Shown: positions 12,523 through 25,000 of the stretch, piece after piece
How the letters are laid out: the number at the start of each line of letters is the position of its first letter
Numbering within the stretch: the first letter of the stretch is position 1
Assembly: GCA_963575645.1 (NCBI GenBank)
Contig: OY754466.1
Location: forward strand, 39,340,001-39,404,000
Direction of reading: 5' to 3'
DNA from: Xanthostigma xanthostigma
Lineage: Eukaryota; Arthropoda; Insecta; Raphidioptera; Raphidiidae
Length of the DNA: 64,000 nucleotides
Notes under the pieces: generated by a model
What the model was told of the DNA's origin: nothing
What the model saw: only the letters and a program-made list of their open reading frames with translations
Databases searched by the model: none
Translations under genes and position numbers: made by a program

Positions 12523-13480
12523 AGTTCGCTGCATACGAGGCTGGATTTGCCGCTAGATTTCAGTACTAGTTTTCTTAATTGCTATTATGTGCTCGCTTCA
12601 CACAAGGGCGTAGATATTTTTTTTTCTGGGGGGCGGGGTATAAAGCTAAATAAATCAATATTTTTAAGTTTTATTAATAGGAACACCAAAACCAAACGAC
12701 TAAACTAAAAAACTTTGTTTTGGGTAGAATTTGAAGAGCCAAAAAAAGTCTTTTTCATATAGCCACACGGGTCTCGTAAAATTCACGTAATAATGCGGGA
12801 CATTTCCTATAATACGGGACACGGAACTTTAATGCAGGACTGACCAGGGGTATGAAACTCAATGCTATTCGAGCTTCTCTTATTTGTCTGAAGGAATAAT
12901 TTTAATGCCAACATGATAGCATGAAAATTAATGAAAATGTACTTTTGACGAACTTTTTTCAGTCATTGGCATCGCTGAAATGGCGCCAGCTCACCAAAGC
13001 GCAACAAAGCGGGAGTTTCAAAATTGTCTACTTATGTTATGAACAATATTATTTAATAAAAAAGGATAAAAAACTGTTCAATTCTTACAAAATTACAATT
13101 ATAAGAGGAAATGTATTTTAAACATCAACCATTTTGTTCGAAACGTGCTTGTTGTGACAACACCATTCCCAGGGCAGCTACGACACACACACCATTTTAC
13201 ACAGTTGGTATTAAAATCATTCCTTGTCATTTAAGAGGTCACCTTGCCATCACACGAGACATCTTTACAAACACACACTATGTCATAATGTTTGTTTGTG
13301 GGCCTTTGTTCATGTCACCCACGTTACAAGATACCGTTTCCAGATTGGTTCTTGCTCAGAGCCAGCAGATGACCTTGAAAGAACAATAGCCCCTGTCCTT
13401 ATTGTAATTTTGTGAGCTAGCAGGCGAGCCCACAGTGACTTCATTTCCAGCTTTGTACCAACAGAAGTCCAGCGTTTCAA
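12523..13480. repeat. Decayed and interrupted CACACGAGG-family MITE
   Basis: The left end GCTGCATACGAGGCTGG (12529) and internal landmarks such as TGGGCCTTTGTTCATGTC (about 13300) match the family order, but the middle is interrupted and the right end lost. Confidence 0.45.
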
Positions 13481-14503
13481 CATGGATTATCGCCTTGGAA
13501 AATAAACAAGATTACCTTTGTCAGCAGTACGTAAGAAAAAATGTAACATTTCCAAATATAATAGGTAAATATTTTATCTATAATACTTATTTTATTGATT
13601 TATATTGATATTTAACTTCCAATAGGAAGTTATTGTATTTAATAGTAAAAGAAAAATTATCTGAAAAGTCAAAACAGAAAAAAAATTTTGTCACAGCATA
13701 ATTAAAATGGAAGAGATTAATTTTACATCTATACACATAGAATATATTGAGAATTTTAATTATGAAGAGATAATAAAATAAATATGAATTCAAATAAAAT
13801 TATGTACCTACATAATAAAAATTCAGAATTAATGACAAAATAAGAATTTTGAATTAAAATGATGTAAATAATAAAACTGTTTTAATTACTATGGCACTAG
13901 TACAGGTAATAGAGAATTTTTTTCTGCATTATCCTACAACTTTTTTTTGTTTTCTTAAATAGGTTCAGTATCACGTACTGACCCTAAATGCACAAAATCC
14001 TTACAAATTAGGAGGGCGGAAGTGCCGCCATTTTGACAAAAACCGTTTCAGCCTATATCTCCCTAACCGTGCACTTGAGGCGAAAAAAGGTAATAACCTT
14101 TATTGTAGATAAATAAATTTACTATCTTTTTTGTTCAATACTTTTTTTTTGTATCACTTACCGTTTACGACTTATTCAACTATTACGATTTGTTTATTGA
14201 CTTTTGGATCCATATCTCTTCTAATAATTGTTTAAACAATAAAATGCTAATGACTTAAGTTTTAAATCTACAAATTTTCTACAGCTTTTAATTCAAACTT
14301 TTTTTCTAAAATTAATATTTTTAAAGTTATAACGCGCTAATGTCAAAAAACCTGTGCCTAGGCGCATGAGTGGACATAATAAAATAAGAATGAATTGTAA
14401 TAAAATTATGTACATAATAAAAATTCAGAATTAAAAAACCAAAAAAATAAAAAGTGTGCATTCATTTTTTTAATTGATTTCTAGTAAATTAACTGATTTA
14501 TTA

Positions 14504-14658
14504 TTAACTTCCCGCTTAAAAAAAAAATTTTTTTTTTTCAAAAATCGGGAAGTTATTGGTTTCACCCCGATTTTCGAAAATCGAGTTTTCGCCAGATATT
14601 GACGTTTTGAGGTCCTAGGAAGCTATTGAAACTATTTTGGCGATGATGTCCGTAGGAC

Positions 14659-14707
<49 letters not shown>

Positions 14708-15318
14708 ATGTAAACCTTTTATATCTTTTGAATGGAGTGTCCGACTGAAACGCGGTTTGCGGCATCTGACGTGAACTTGGTGAACTTAGACTTCCTGAAA
14801 ATTTGAAACGATTCGGCCCAAAAAATTTTGAGAAATCTTAAAAAAACAAGTTTCAAAAATTTTTTAAAATTTGCTTTTGTAAAATATTTTCTAAACTACT
14901 AAACCGATTAATTCCAAAATCTAATCAGCTCTTCTCCTTAACAAACTGCGTCGATTTCCGCAAACCGCATCAAAATCGGTTCATTTGTTCACGAGATACC
15001 GTGAACGAAAAAATCGTAAAAAAGTGTTTTTTTTTAAATTGCTCGTAAAATTCCTATGAGATCGATTTTTCTGTAATAAATTATTTTTTTAGGTTAAAAA
15101 ATTGCGTCGACTACCGCAAATCGCATCAAAATCGGTTCATTTGTTCATGAGATATCGTGAACGAAAATTTAGTAACAAAGTGTTTTTTTTTTTTTTGGGC
15201 TCGAAGAGCTAAAAAATAAACTTCTTGCTATATTTTATATATTTTTGAGCGTTTTGAACTCGAAAATAGCGGGAAGTTACAGGGATGGCCTGCAGGGTCA
15301 AACTTCTTTTCAAATTTG
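14504..15318. mobile_element. TAACTTCCCGC-family element, two internal repeats
   Basis: Inverted ends are TAACTTCCCGCT and GCGGGAAGTTA, followed by a shared tail CAGGGATGGCCTGCAGGGTC. Inside is a unit of about 155 bases carrying GCGTCGA...CCGCAAA and GAGATACCGTGAACGAAAA, present twice (at 14946 and 15105). The copy at 30868-31969 has four units. Confidence 0.7.
14659..14711. repeat. TG then TATG microsatellite
   Basis: A run of TG dinucleotides passes into GTAT tetranucleotides. It lies inside the TAACTTCCCGC element. A shorter version occurs at the same place in the copy near 31026-31060. Confidence 0.9.
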
Positions 15319-18050
15319 TATTTATGCAACAGCTGTATTAGATTCCATAGCTCATAAGTTGGCTAATAGTTGTGTCACTGTGGTCTGTGGAGTAAAGAAA
15401 CTCAGTCATAAATTAAATAATTAAATAAATAATATATAAAACAAATAATGAAAGTCCTATATTTTTGCAACTTTAAAAAAATACTTTTTTTTTCGAAAAA
15501 AAGGTGGCAACCCTAATTGTAACAAACAGTACCTACTGTATTATAGTTATTATTATGAATATACAATACATTTTTTCCATATTTTTGTGACATTTAACAT
15601 AATTCAATTTTTTGTAAACTATTTCTTTGCAGATAAATTATATGTTGTAAAGTTTTGTAATTCTGGATATAAAATGAATATAGCACATCCCTATTTGATA
15701 TCTGCAGTCTATACGTGTCTGTGTTAGTATACTAACACATGTAATAGTATGTATATCACTATAACGAGGCATATAATAATTCGGTTCTCTTTGTCAATCC
15801 TTCTCACATGTGTGAAAGATAGAGAGAGAGCATTCAATTCTCATAGACCACAATAATTAGGTGTACTATTATGAATGGAATGTTTCAAAATGTTTCCTCA
15901 CCACACGCCGCAAAATACAGCTTCCCCTCTGTGATCGGCAAACGGGCTCTTAAAGCTAAGGATTTCATCGCCTAACACGGAGGAACGCACCAACTCATTG
16001 CATTCAGCAATATGTCTGACGTTGATGACGGCACAGAGCATCTGCTATATGCCGGTATCAGGTATCACAGACCCAGATCCACGGAATCTTTCATTTAGAT
16101 GGATGTCATGGCGAGTTTTATACACGTTTATGGGCTTAGCTTATTCTTTAGTATTCTTCGTAACGATTCTTTGCGGAAATACTGATCAACTATTGGTAAT
16201 GAAGTTTGGAGAGTCTTATCGTTTATTATTTGTCTCTAATTTTAAAAGTTCAGATCGTGTTTTAGAAATTATATTAAAATAAAAGAGAAACGCATTTTCT
16301 AGTGGTAAAATTGACGTACCATTCGATTTTTTCCTGTTGCATTCTTAATTTCAAAGAAACCTTTGAACTCGAAGGATGTTTTGATTTTTAATGAAACCAA
16401 ACTAATTTTGATACAATCTGACGGTCGTGAACAAGTATGGCGAAGACCTGGGGTGTATTGTTGGCGCTGGTATAGTCACCGCCTGTCCACTACAAACTCC
16501 TTCCTTCCTTTCAATATACATATATTTATATCATATTGAAATGCAGCCCATGCGTTATTAACTATAACAATTAAGTAAGTGTTATAATTAATATACTACC
16601 TTTGCAGTTTACATTTCAATTAATATACGTAACTTAACCGACTTAATGTATGTATCCACTACAGGGGAATGGTTTTCTGCCTGCGGACGTTCAAGCAAAT
16701 GCGTTCCCAGAACACCAAATAGTTCCCTTGCAGAGATCAAATTTTTCTTCAAGCCTTCGCCATACTCGTTCACTACCATCTGATGTTTCAGACATACTCT
16801 GGTTTCACCAGTAAACAAAACAAGCTTTCTATTCAAATATTTTTAACAATAAATATATATAGCATTAGTTGGCTATTGTTGTTATGAAACACACTTTGTT
16901 ACAGTTATAATGCAATATTCGAAAAAAATACTTTCAAACAATGACCCCAAACTTCCACTATCGCGGCGAATGAGTTATCAAAAACTCTACAATAAACAAT
17001 CAATCTCTCTCAAAACATGTCACATACTCCGAGAGCTAATTTTTACATTAGGTATCGGTGTACCTTCACTCAAATGAGAGCTACTTCTAAAAGTGAATTA
17101 AAGGTGAAATTTTTCCTTATTGTTTACTAGAGTAAGAATGTGTGTTTGATAAAAGGGATTCAACATTCTAAATATACATATAAAGTGAAATATTTTAGTT
17201 CAAGGTGGACTTTTTTTTTCGTTTCTACATATCAGTGGTTGGTTATTTTTGATTATTGCAAGACGATGGCCAACTTTTGTATGTAAATGGTCTGAAATGG
17301 AGAAGCAAATGTACAAGTACACTTGCCATGTTAATCTGCGCATGCGATTTAATATAATAAATTTCACATCATTTTTCTGTCAAATGGTTCGTATAATTTT
17401 ATTTTTTTTATACGCTTTTTTATACCGTGACTAGTGCATCTGAGAACTATGTTACATCGGGCATAATAAAAATAATTAAGGAAGAGAACGAGTTTGTTTT
17501 GTTTTACAGTGGAACATTGCGCATTCATCTATTCTCTGGTACAGAAGAGTGGGTGCTCATTTTTCAATTGTGTCACTCTTGATGATTATTTACAAGGTCG
17601 ATATGCTGCCATGTTTGAATTTACCGAATATACTCTATGGAAATCATGTTTTGGTATATTTTAATTTTAAGAGAGCTTTTATCTATTGATGGTGTGCATG
17701 GTGGAGGAACATAACTTATGGTGGAGAAGCGGGCATTATGGTGGAAGAAAAGTGCATTAAAATACAAATCTTCCGGTAGTATAGTAAGCATTATTAGTGT
17801 ATTTGCCATAAGGCACTTACACTATTGGCGTCGGTCGGATGGCGGGATCTAGGGGTCGGACCAAAATTTCTCGACGTTTCATAGCCTCCTTTCTGAACTA
17901 ACTTATTATTTTTTTTCTGTTGTCAATTTTTTGACTGATAACCATGGATACCAAAATATAGTATAGATATAATTATACATAGGACTCTATATATAATTAT
18001 ACCATGAACTTATTAGTCAGGTACGATTAGATATAATTATATATAGACCT

Positions 18051-18543
18051 ATACAGATTGTATCAAATCAAAACGGTCCATAGAACATTCTGTGTGTAAG
18101 ACAGAGACGATATTATATAAAGCACTAAAGCAGTAAGTAAGAATGAGATAAATGATCGCTAATAGCTAGATACTGTGGTTATACAATCTGATAGTATCGT
18201 CTTTGTTTTCTACAGTAAAAATCACAATTTTATCAAATGTCAGTATTCACTAGTGAAATTATTGATAAAATGGCTATTTATACTGTTCGGGAAAAAATCC
18301 AAATAATTAAATGGTTTTATGGTGGTAATTCAACCGCCAACATAATTTTATTTGTAGTTGTTTTAATTATTGATAAATTGGTAAAAAGATTTACAGTGTA
18401 CGTAATTATTTATTTACGTAACTACAGTAACTATATTAGCGATCATTTATCTCATTCTTACTTACTGTTTTAGATCTTTATATATCGTCTCTGTCTTACA
18501 CACAGAATGTCCTATGGACCGTTTTGATTTGATACAATCTGTA
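18051..18543. mobile_element. Foldback DNA transposon derivative with HTH remnant
   Basis: Arms of about 100 bases: TACAGATTGTATCAAATC on the left and GATTTGATACAATCTGTA on the right. The interior (18271-18345) reads MAIYTVREKIQIIKWFYGGN, resembling the N-terminal helix-turn-helix of mariner-like transposases or DUF4817 proteins, and is then cut off. It is best read as an internally deleted derivative of a coding element. Confidence 0.5.
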
Positions 18544-20647
18544 TATAATTAGATATGGATTGATATTACCCGCAACTACATGATCAGCTCAGAAGAGGAG
18601 GGGATCCGGAAAAATTTCATTTAAAGGGAGGGGGGTCAATGAAAATCTCACATCAACTTTTTAGTTCGGAGAATAGATTATTATAACAGATACAATTTTG
18701 TATCATTTTTCTCTTCTTATTTAACAGAAAAAATGTGGTAGGTACATAGAAGACATCTGTATTGAAGCTTAGGTATTTAATGATATGAAGCAACACCCAT
18801 GAACATACCTAATAAATTTAATTATTTAAAAATGAATTAAATAACCCCAATTCTGTAATTTGTAATAAAGCGGGCACTACGTATCCCGCATTTGTAATAA
18901 AAAATAGTACAGTATATACTCAATATAGCGAACTTCTATTTAACGAAAAACTTCTTAAAACGTAGAAATTGCTGAGGTTTATTTGCTTTACATTGTTTAC
19001 CCATATTGAAACACTTAGGTATATATAGCGTAACAACCATTCTCAATAGCGAAACAATACGTCATTATTAAGACCCCAAAAATGGTATTCTTAGAAATGA
19101 GTTCATTTGTTTGTTGTAAAAAGATAGGTACAATATTAAAAAACGACAAAGTTAACAGAAAAAAATGTTGTTTTGGAAATTTTTTTCACTTAATTAAATC
19201 AACTTGTTCGTAAAATTTTCTTTTACTGTTCCTTTAACGAATACTCCTTACAACGCAATAAAATACCCGGACTCTTCAATTTCGTTTTATAGAGTTTACA
19301 CTGCATGTGTAACGCGCGCGGTGTTGTCGATCGCCTATTCGAGCGGATGGACTCGTGAGCAATTGACAACTTACCGCACTAGTTGCCCAATCTACATATT
19401 AAATTTTTTGTGCTGCATTCTCCTCCTAAACTATTCGACCGATTTCGACGATCGAGGTGTCGTTTGAAAGGGCTCGACGTAGAAATGTACAATGAGGCGT
19501 TTGAATTGTGATAAGGGAATTTTAAGGGATGAAAATCGATTTTCATGAACACAATTTTAACGTTACAAAATACCTACATTTTATAGGTATTATGAGCAGG
19601 CTTTGATAAAACAAATTGCATATATATGTAAAAAAATAGAGAACATACAATTGAGTACGTGAGAGAGCAGTGAAAGTTTCTGCAATTAAGAGAGAGAACA
19701 GTCCTTATCTCTACGGTAACTAATGATGCAAAACAACGCTGATCTGAGTACCTAAACAATTTCTGGTTTTCTGCAGCGTTCTCTCTCTCTTAACTGAGGG
19801 CACTTTCACTTATGGCAAGCATACGCACTAGCGTACTCTAGTTACTTATATCTCTATGGAGAAAAAGGAAAAACAAACAAGAAAGTTTATAGTTGAAAAA
19901 ATAAATTTGCTCGATTTCAGAGCAACAGGACGGCTGGTATATATTATTAATGTAGGTTGCTTGATTGACACAAATACTTTAACCACATTCACACAAAAGA
20001 ATACATATTTTCACATTTCAGAATACCATCAAATCAATCAGTTTTTTCAATGGAATTACATTTGAGATATTTTTAGGCGTAGACACTGAGTTGCAGTGAC
20101 CTTGAAAAATATCCACCGCTTGAATGGCTCTTTGTCATGAAAACAAAACATTATTTTGAAAAATAAAACCGTTAGAAGTGTAGCGATAGTTATTTATGCT
20201 TATTTATGAAAAACTATTAACTTGTTTTCGAGCTTCTGCAAGCAAATTAATTATTATAGTATCATTAATGTTCTCTTTGGTATAGCGTTGTGCATAATTT
20301 TGAGCTTTCAAACATTAGTTATAAAATATTCTATGATAAAACGTTGTTCCGTCGATTAAATAAATTGGATATATAGTAATAATATGAAATTTAAAATAAT
20401 TAATAATTTACATAATTTTACAAACGATGGTTGTCATTTTTAATTTTTTATGTAATAGGTGTTCACTGTTCATATATTATTTGATAAAAAATATGGGGAT
20501 CATTATAATATGTGGTTTAGTGATGTAACGAACATTCGCATTCCCGAGTATTTGCATATTTTTTGACATACGCATTCGTAAAATTCTTGCGAATATTAAT
20601 ATTAGAAAAAAATTGGTTGTCTGTAAAGTCGGTTTACGGACGATAGT

Positions 20648-21300
20648 TTTACGTGATAACGTATTCCGTAATACATAACCTAAACCTCCCAAAATTTGGT
20701 TTCAATCCGCTTATCCTTGGTGTCGGAATGATAAGAAATGTCAAAAGTGACGTTTGCAACTGTCAAAGTATTATGTTCTAATAATAATTAGTTATTCCAA
20801 TACTTAACTTAGCAGGCGTTGCATTTCACAAAATACTAATGTCAAAAAATTGAATTAAACATTAGAAATGCAGCCGTTTTCATGTTAAGACAAGACGTAC
20901 GTTATATTCTAATTTCCATGTACGGCAAACAAAGACGACCGACCGCGTCGCGCCATGCATTAGACAACATTGCATTTATATTTTATACAGCTATTTTTCT
21001 ATATAAATTTGTATAAAAAAACTGTTTAGGCAAATTCTGTTATACGAAATCTATGTAAAATGTTCTCCTCTTTCGTTTAAGACTGGTTTCAAACCGATCT
21101 GATTTAAATTGAGCGAGAAATTAGCAAAAAGCACGCACAGGGTCAGGCGGAACGTTACGCGTTACGAACGTTAGGAACGTTACGCGTTATAGGAACGTTA
21201 CGCGTTAGGAACGTTACACTTTTTCGTGCATGCAGCCGGTGTTTTATCAATTTATGAGATTGGTGATTCATCAATTTATAAGACGTTATCACGTCAAAAA
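20648..21300. mobile_element. ACGTGATAACG-ended element upstream of gene C
   Basis: Inverted ends are TTTTACGTGATAACGT and ACGTTATCACGTCAAAA. The right part contains reiterated GGAACGTTACGCGTTA words. A shorter relative at 41371-41541 sits directly in front of gene D's start codon. Confidence 0.55.
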
Positions 21301-22085
21301 ATTAATTGTTTTTATTGTGAATATAATCTATATATCTATACACAAATAAATAAAATCGTAGTGTTTGTAATAATATGTTACAATATTTCAATATAAGTAT
21401 ATTATAGTTGGGTTCTCCTATGTATTTATAGTAACGGATTACAAAATCCACATACTGCGAGAGATGTTTTTTTTATTAATTATATAGACGTTACCTCAAT
21501 TAATACAAATAAATAAAATCGTAACTTAGCCTGCAATTGAACAGTTTTAAATATTCTTAGAGCGAATTTTCAGTTTTCATCACTTTTTTCTGTTTATGTT
21601 TTTGTACCTATCTATCTATACATATATAAATATAATATCTGTTGGTTTGTTCGACGAATCTCCGAAACGACTGGACCGATTTTGACGGGACTTTCACTGG
21701 CAGATAGCCGATGTTATAAGGAGTAACTTAGGCTTATTATACGCTATGTATATAGTGTTTCAATATATACTAAGATAACACTGTAAACCAAACAGACCCC
21801 AGCAATTTCTACGTTATAAAAAGTTTTTCGTTAAATGGAAGTTCGCTATATAGAGTATTTTGAAATGTCACCTATTATAAATTAAAATATTAATCTTTAC
21901 AATGTTTGTTCTGCCGTTGTAGTTCGAAAAAGAAAAATATCAATATTTTCGGGTTTCAGATTAAAGTTTGCTTAAAATTGATTTCTTAAAAGAATATTTG
22001 ACGTTTTTGAAGGCACAGAGTTCAAAGTTTTACGCGGAATACGTTCCATTCTTCATTTTATAGAAAAAAAATAGCTATCATAAAA

Positions 22086-25000
22086 ATGCCGACGGCGCGT
22101 CACGGATTTGCACGAATGAAATTACTGCAAGTTACAAAAATTTTTAATAAACAAAAAATGAAGATACATCCTAGTGAGTTATTGTCAAAAACAGTACAAA
22201 CCGGTTCGAAATCTCTTCAAACCGCAATGCGCGCTTCGCTCTTGACAGCTCAATTTATAGCATTAATGCCGGTATCAGGCATTACAAGTGCTAATCCACG
22301 AAAGCTCTCTTTTGATTGGCTATCTTTTAAAATGTTGTACAATCTCACAACTATGTGTTTTGCATGTGCGATGGTTTTTCTGATAGTCACTGAAGAAACA
22401 GGAGACTCTGCGATTATAAAATTTGGTAAGTGTAAAAAACAATAAGTCAGTGTAACCTTTACGCGCGGTTGAAGTAAAACTTTTTCAATATTTATTTCTG
22501 ATTCATTACAGAGTAGCTACTGTTTGCTACAATTGTTAAGAATACCCATTGTTACAACGTTATATCAACATTAGAAAAATTTAATTTTTTAAACAATGTC
22601 ACGTCGGGATACGAATTCGGGGTTCGTATCCCAACGGTGACATTGTTTGAAAAATTAAAATCGATGATAAAAAATGGGGATCCCATTTAAAAAACAAAAG
22701 TCACCCCCCTGTCCCTACTAAGGGGTGAGATGGTACGGGTCTGGTTATTGTATCCAAACGATTTCCCCCTCGAGACCCAACAACTTTCGTTCGAACTTTT
22801 TATTTATTAAACCCACTGTTTAAAAAAAAACGTCCAAAGCTCTCAAAAAAACACCCGGTATAATAAACTAGCCGTTACTCACGTTAGGTATGGGTGCGAG
22901 TTGTTACGTGGGTGGTGTTAGTTGTTGCGTAGATGGGAAGGTCAATATAATATTTACTTAGAGAGAGAGGGGGAGAGAGATGAAGAGAAAGACTATCTTT
23001 ATGTTACTCGCAATGTTATTCGCAATAGCAGAAATCAGCCACTGCCCGAAATTTTTGCCCACAACACGTTGCGGGTAAGGAAATGTACCCACAAAGCATT
23101 TTCTGTTATTTTTTGCGGGGCATGGGTAAAATTAAATGCCTACAACGCGTTGTGGATAAATGCCCGTATCCACTACACGAATTAAAAGTTTTTGAAGCGT
23201 CGCATCGGTTTGTGGGAATACCAATCTACCCACGTCGCGTTGTGGGCGTCTCTTTACACACGATGCGTTATAATAATAATAACAATTTTTCTAATAGCTT
23301 TTAATAATACCATTAATATCATATATTATAATAATAAAGTTTTAGCTCCAAAAAACGTGTATAGTATCTAAATACCTAATAATCACTGAGTTCATTTAAA
23401 TATGAAAGTATGTATCAAAAAATTCACCACAGTTTTTCTTCCAGGCTCTACTTATTCTTGCACGGATTGCCTTTGAGACGCTCACAACGCGACGTGGGTA
23501 GATTGGAATGCACACAAACCGATGCGACGCTTCAAAAACTTTTAATTCGTGTAGTGGGTACGGGCATTTACCCACAATGCGTTGTGGGCCTTTAATTTTA
23601 CCCATGCCCCGCAAAAACTAACAGAAAACGCTTTGTATGTTTCCTTACCCGCAACGCGTTGTGGGCAAAAATTTCGGGCAGTGGCCGATTTCGGCTATTG
23701 CGAATAACATATAGACGCTGATGACCTCAGCTGTTGAGCGTCTATAATTTACAATCTCTCTCTCTATTCTTCTGTCCGTGTGTATGTCACTGAACTCCTC
23801 CTAAACGGCTGGACCGATTTTGATGAAATTTTTTGTGTGTGTTCAAGGGGATTCGAGAATGGTTTAGATTCACAATTTGGTCCACTGGAAACTGTCTCTT
23901 TAATTAATTTTTTATTTGTAAGTAGTTGTTGATTTTGGAATGTTTTACATTGGATCCGGCAGACTGCGCTACCATCGCAGTATCGAATATTTAATATTAT
24001 CCTATTTTAATTTTAGTTTGTCTTGAGAGTCGTTCTTCTTCAGACGGGTGAAACCGGACGGGACCGCTAGTGTATTTATAAATCATACAGTTTTGCACCC
24101 GGGTGAATCCCGGACAGGCCGCTGGTTCCTTATACAACCACCGATTCCTTCCTCCTTCCCAATGAAAGCCTGTAACCGCCCCTGAGTCATAATGAATTTA
24201 TTTCACCTTGAGTATACTTCATTTATTAAACAGCACACCGACTAAAAATTATAGAGAGATGTATTTATTTTCAGCTAATGGTGGAACTTATTATCTTTTT
24301 GTATCGGTCAACCATCTATCGTTCATAATATTAGCAAGACGTTGGCCTAATTTCATGTCTAAATGGGCTAAACTTGAAGAATATATGAAAGCATATAAAT
24401 GTCATGTGAATATCGATAAGAAGATCAATTTAATACATTTTTCATTGTTTCTACTCGATTGTGGTTAGTATAAAGAATTATTATAATTACGGAACTGCAA
24501 CAGGTATAGTTACTGAACTACAGTGGCGGCACGTAAACATTTTAAATGGGTGTTCTGCAGGGTCAACCGGAGGTACCTCCTAACACGGACTGGGAGTGGG
24601 GGTAATTAAATTGCGAATCACATCCATGCTTATGATGTTTTATTTATTAACTTTTTTCAAACACTGCCGACAACAAACAAGTACGGCCTCTTGTTAACGA
24701 CAACGAATAACGGCCCGATTTTTATGACGGGCGACGGGCCGACGCGCAGTGTTCAATGTGTGGGTGTTTGTTAACGCGACGGGCATGTAACCAAAACTCA
24801 ACGGATACCCGCACGTCGCCCCTCGGCACGACGGCGGTCGGTTCGATGCAGTGGACCACGTAATTTCATAGAAGTCTGTTGACGACGACAGATGTGCGTG
24901 CACGTTTTTAACTGTACCTATCTACCTACCTTGCTCTGCTCATTGTGAATATGGAGTTTAAAATTGATATTGATATATGGATTTACTAATTAGCCTTGTT

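Larger units (their letters stand above)
12006..15949. mobile_element. TTAA-targeting element inserted in exon 1 of B
   Basis: Inverted ends GAGCCCGTTT and AAACGGGCTC are directly flanked by TTAA on both sides (12002-12005 and 15950-15953). Gene D has the uninterrupted sequence TATTTAAAGC, so removing the element restores D's reading exactly. A TTAA duplication is the mark of piggyBac-type elements. No transposase frame is visible. The interior has collected older repeats: a decayed CACACGAGG MITE (12523-13480), a TAACTTCCCGC element (14504-15318) and a TG/TATG microsatellite. At nearly 4 kb it is the largest private insertion in the window. Confidence 0.8.
11990..17642 (+). pseudogene. Sugar gustatory receptor pseudogene B (exons 1-3 of a D-like gene)
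   Basis: Disabled copy of the 5' part of gene D. Exon 1 is split: the start codon and codons MLKYL lie at 11990-12005, and the rest at 15950-16208 after a TTAA-flanked insertion. Read through, the short piece runs into a stop within the transposon. The exon 1 donor reads GAGAGT where D has GTGAGT. Exon 2 (17209-17396) is 188 bases instead of 189. A one-base deletion near 17378 shifts the frame just before the end of the exon. Exon 3 begins at 17520 but stops matching D after base 17642, inside the codons for TLWK, so the last 16 bases and the donor are gone. Preserved marks include YMPVSGITDPDPRNLSFRW in exon 1 and IIARRWPTF in exon 2. The surviving exon sequence is only about 1 percent different from D, so loss was recent. 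Confidence 0.88.
17643..22085. other. B-C intergenic region, starting at the duplication junction
   Basis: No gene is recognised. Base 17643 is where similarity to gene D exon 3 stops. Contents: a foldback element at 18051-18543, a block at about 19980-20230 resembling 39480-39730 upstream of gene D, the ACGTGATAACG-ended element at about 20648-21300, and stretches resembling decayed Helitrons (about 19400-19530 and 21640-21740, each with ACCGATTT). The promoter of gene C should lie in the last part, but I see no distinctive core element. Confidence 0.55.

Noticed and set aside
15998-16282. An open frame with MPVSGITDPDPRNLSF that looks like an intact receptor first exon
   Set aside because: It has no ATG of its own, its donor is GAGAGT instead of GTGAGT, and the start codons of the exon are cut off by the TTAA element. 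It is part of pseudogene B.
22978-23304. Forward frames across 22922-23304
   Set aside because: They cover the inverted-repeat arm of a foldback. The same reading appears mirrored at 23396-23614.
24694-24903. Minus-strand frame in GC-rich sequence
   Set aside because: It lies in the GC-rich subterminal part of a MITE. High GC alone keeps the frame open.
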